Below are positions 4,371-5,710 of a stretch of DNA of 5,710 bases, piece by piece. Source of the stretch: Actinomycetota bacterium (GTDB lineage: Bacteria; Acidobacteriota; Blastocatellia; Chloracidobacteriales; Chloracidobacteriaceae); contig JAAFHI010000267.1 in NCBI GenBank assembly GCA_013298335.1, positions 1-5,710 of the forward strand, read 5' to 3'. The position numbers and the translations under genes are program-made. The first letter of the stretch is position 1, and each line of letters opens with the position of its first letter. The notes beneath the pieces were generated by a model. It did not search any database. It saw only the letters and a program-made list of their open reading frames with translations, and had not been told where the DNA came from.

Positions 4371-5710
4371 CATTTTGGCGGTGGCATTTCGAGTACGCTG
4401 ACGCCGTCGAATTCCGGGGCCGAGAAGAGCGTTTTGGACCCGTCCGGCAGTTCCGTCGCGGGGGTCGTTTTCACGTAGTAGCGCTCGGTGAATTCGCCGG
4501 TGGTTTTACGACCGGTGAAGAGATACACAAGTGCGAGGTTGTCGGTTCCGGCGACGGCGTCGGGGGGCAGGTGTTCGGTGGACCAGCGCATGGCCGTCCG
4601 GTTGGCCTCGAAGTGTCGAATCCAGTCCGGCTGGTTGTTCGGGAGGACGCCGAAGCGAGCCGTCAGGTAACCGGCGTGGTCATAGACGGAGAGGGCGGCG
4701 ATCGTCACCAGAAAAATCCGTCCGATGGCCCACCCGTCGGTTTTTTTCAAAATCGCCTTGCCGATCGTCCGACCGCCAATCGCCATGTAATAAAGGATGA
4801 ACGGAAACAGCGGGAGTACGAACCGGAACGGCCACCACGGCCAGAGGAGCGTGACGCCGAGCGAGAGCGGGACGAGCAGTTCCGCGAGCGTCGGGCGATT
4901 CCCGAGGGTCACGCCGTATCCGACGCAGGCGAAAAAAGTCATTACCAGCGAAAAAGCCACCATTCCGATGGATGTACCCGTCGCTCCCCGGCCCAATCCC
5001 ATAAAATCCGGGCTCAGTCCGACCGATCCGGTCATGCCGAGGGTTTCCTGCCCGCTTTCGGGCGCGCTGTGGAAAATGGCCGGCAGGGTCAGTCCGCCGA
5101 TGACGTTGCCGGCGACGAGGGTCGCGTTTTGCCACACCCGTCCCGGCAGATCGCGGACGCCGACCGGCGCGGCGGTCGGCTGGGCGGTCCGGTGCCAGAA
5201 CACCGAGCCGTACTGACTGGTGACCTGCTGATCGGGAGCCGCCGCCGCCCGCTGCCGCGCGGTGTAGACCTGCCACGGGCCGATAACCGCGAGGCAGGCC
5301 AGCGCGAACGGAATCAGCAGTCGCGGACGGCGCTGAAGAAGAACCGCGAGGGGAAGCGCCGCGAGCAGCGCGATGCCCGCGCTCCGGGTGAGGAAGGCGA
5401 AGGCGGCGAGCAGGCTGGCGGCGAAGATCGTTCGCGCGGCGGTTTCGGTCCGTTCGGCGGCGAGGGCGCGTTCCGCGAGGACGACCGCGCCCATCTGGAG
5501 CGCCGCGAAGAGACATTCGGCCATGAGCGTCGAGGTGGCCAGAAAAACGAATGCCGGACTCAGCAGCGTTGCGGCGGCGAGCAGTCCGGCGATGGACGGC
5601 GGCAGGTCGCGCGTCGTCCGGGCGTGGCGGTAGGTCAGCCAGCCGAGGGCGAACATGGCCGCGATGGAAATCGCCTTCAGCCACCAGAAGGTGTCGGCGG
5701 TCAGCCCGAA
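4370..5710 (-). CDS. Multi-pass GT-C type glycosyltransferase (family 39/ArnT-like), 5' end outside window
   Basis: The visible 446 residues are the C-terminal part. The frame stays open to the window edge (18 sensible residues, FGLTADTFWW..., precede the first Met), so ATG 5656-5654 is probably internal. About nine or ten membrane segments are visible, near residues 11-27, 38-58, 63-82, 94-108, 111-125, 130-147, 246-268, 276-291, 295-312 and 331-346. Features of polyprenyl-phosphate-sugar-dependent transferases are STLMAE at 60-65 (the SE-type motif before a helix), FLTRSAG at 106-112, and WPFRFVLPLFPFILYY at 293-308. The tail from about 361 is a soluble periplasmic segment (MRWSTEHLPPDAVAGTDNL, LFTGRKTT). 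The N-terminal loop with the catalytic Asp residues lies outside the window. The role is probably transfer of a sugar to lipid, protein or glycan at the outer face of the inner membrane; donor and acceptor cannot be told. It is convergent with hisA. Confidence 0.8.
   Translation of the reverse strand, partial: FGLTADTFWWLKAISIAAMFALGWLTYRHARTTRDLPPSIAGLLAAATLLSPAFVFLATSTLMAECLFAALQMGAVVLAERALAAERTETAARTIFAASLLAAFAFLTRSAGIALLAALPLAVLLQRRPRLLIPFALACLAVIGPWQVYTARQRAAAAPDQQVTSQYGSVFWHRTAQPTAAPVGVRDLPGRVWQNATLVAGNVIGGLTLPAIFHSAPESGQETLGMTGSVGLSPDFMGLGRGATGTSIGMVAFSLVMTFFACVGYGVTLGNRPTLAELLVPLSLGVTLLWPWWPFRFVLPLFPFILYYMAIGGRTIGKAILKKTDGWAIGRIFLVTIAALSVYDHAGYLTARFGVLPNNQPDWIRHFEANRTAMRWSTEHLPPDAVAGTDNLALVYLFTGRKTTGEFTERYYVKTTPATELPDGSKTLFSAPEFDGVSVLEMPPPK

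Noticed and set aside
5654..5656. ATG as the true start of the glycosyltransferase
   Set aside because: The frame continues open and hydrophobic to the window edge, and the protein would lack its N-terminal catalytic loop if it began here.
4680..5684. Long - strand open frame of 334 codons
   Set aside because: It overlaps the glycosyltransferase in another frame and is an Arg/Pro/Gly-rich translation typical of a GC-rich shadow frame.

Overview
The window looks like chromosomal DNA from a GC-rich bacterium. Every gene has a compact bacterial layout and most have purine-rich ribosome binding sites. hisA stands outside any histidine operon, and the intergenic spacers are packed with heptanucleotide repeats. 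Such spacers and dispersed his genes remind me of environmental genomes of the PVC/Hydrogenedentes kind, but this is a weak impression. No gene here fixes the phylum.

Layout: (a) 1-126 is a pure 18-copy heptamer tract that begins at or before the window edge. (b) 146-3347 holds five tightly spaced + strand genes: a small exported protein with a sulfite-oxidase-like molybdopterin fold but no cysteine ligand; an Mrr-type type IV restriction endonuclease; an anchored or secreted protein of unknown function; an AbiEii/DUF6036-like nucleotidyltransferase; and a 70-residue partner overlapping its 3' end. (c) 3348-3563 is a 216-base spacer full of structure: a hairpin just after the last stop codon, a REP-like palindrome, another stem-loop, and four heptamers that put a potential G-quadruplex on the - strand. 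(d) 3564-4286 is hisA, complete and with the expected catalytic residues, but with no visible Shine-Dalgarno sequence. (e) 4292-4370 is a very long perfect inverted repeat built of heptamers, placed between convergent genes. (f) 4370-5710 on the - strand is the C-terminal 446 residues of a multi-pass GT-C type glycosyltransferase whose start lies outside the window.

Biologically, the mrr and nucleotidyltransferase genes form a small accessory/defence patch. Their local GC (about 46-58%) is below that of the flanking exported-protein and hisA genes (about 65-75% in sampled lines), which suggests acquisition. hisA and the glycosyltransferase are housekeeping or envelope functions. The most unusual feature is non-coding: three different but similar heptamers (CATCCTT, CATCCCC, CATTCCG) occupy three separate spacers in different arrangements: a long tract, a short tract and an inverted pair.
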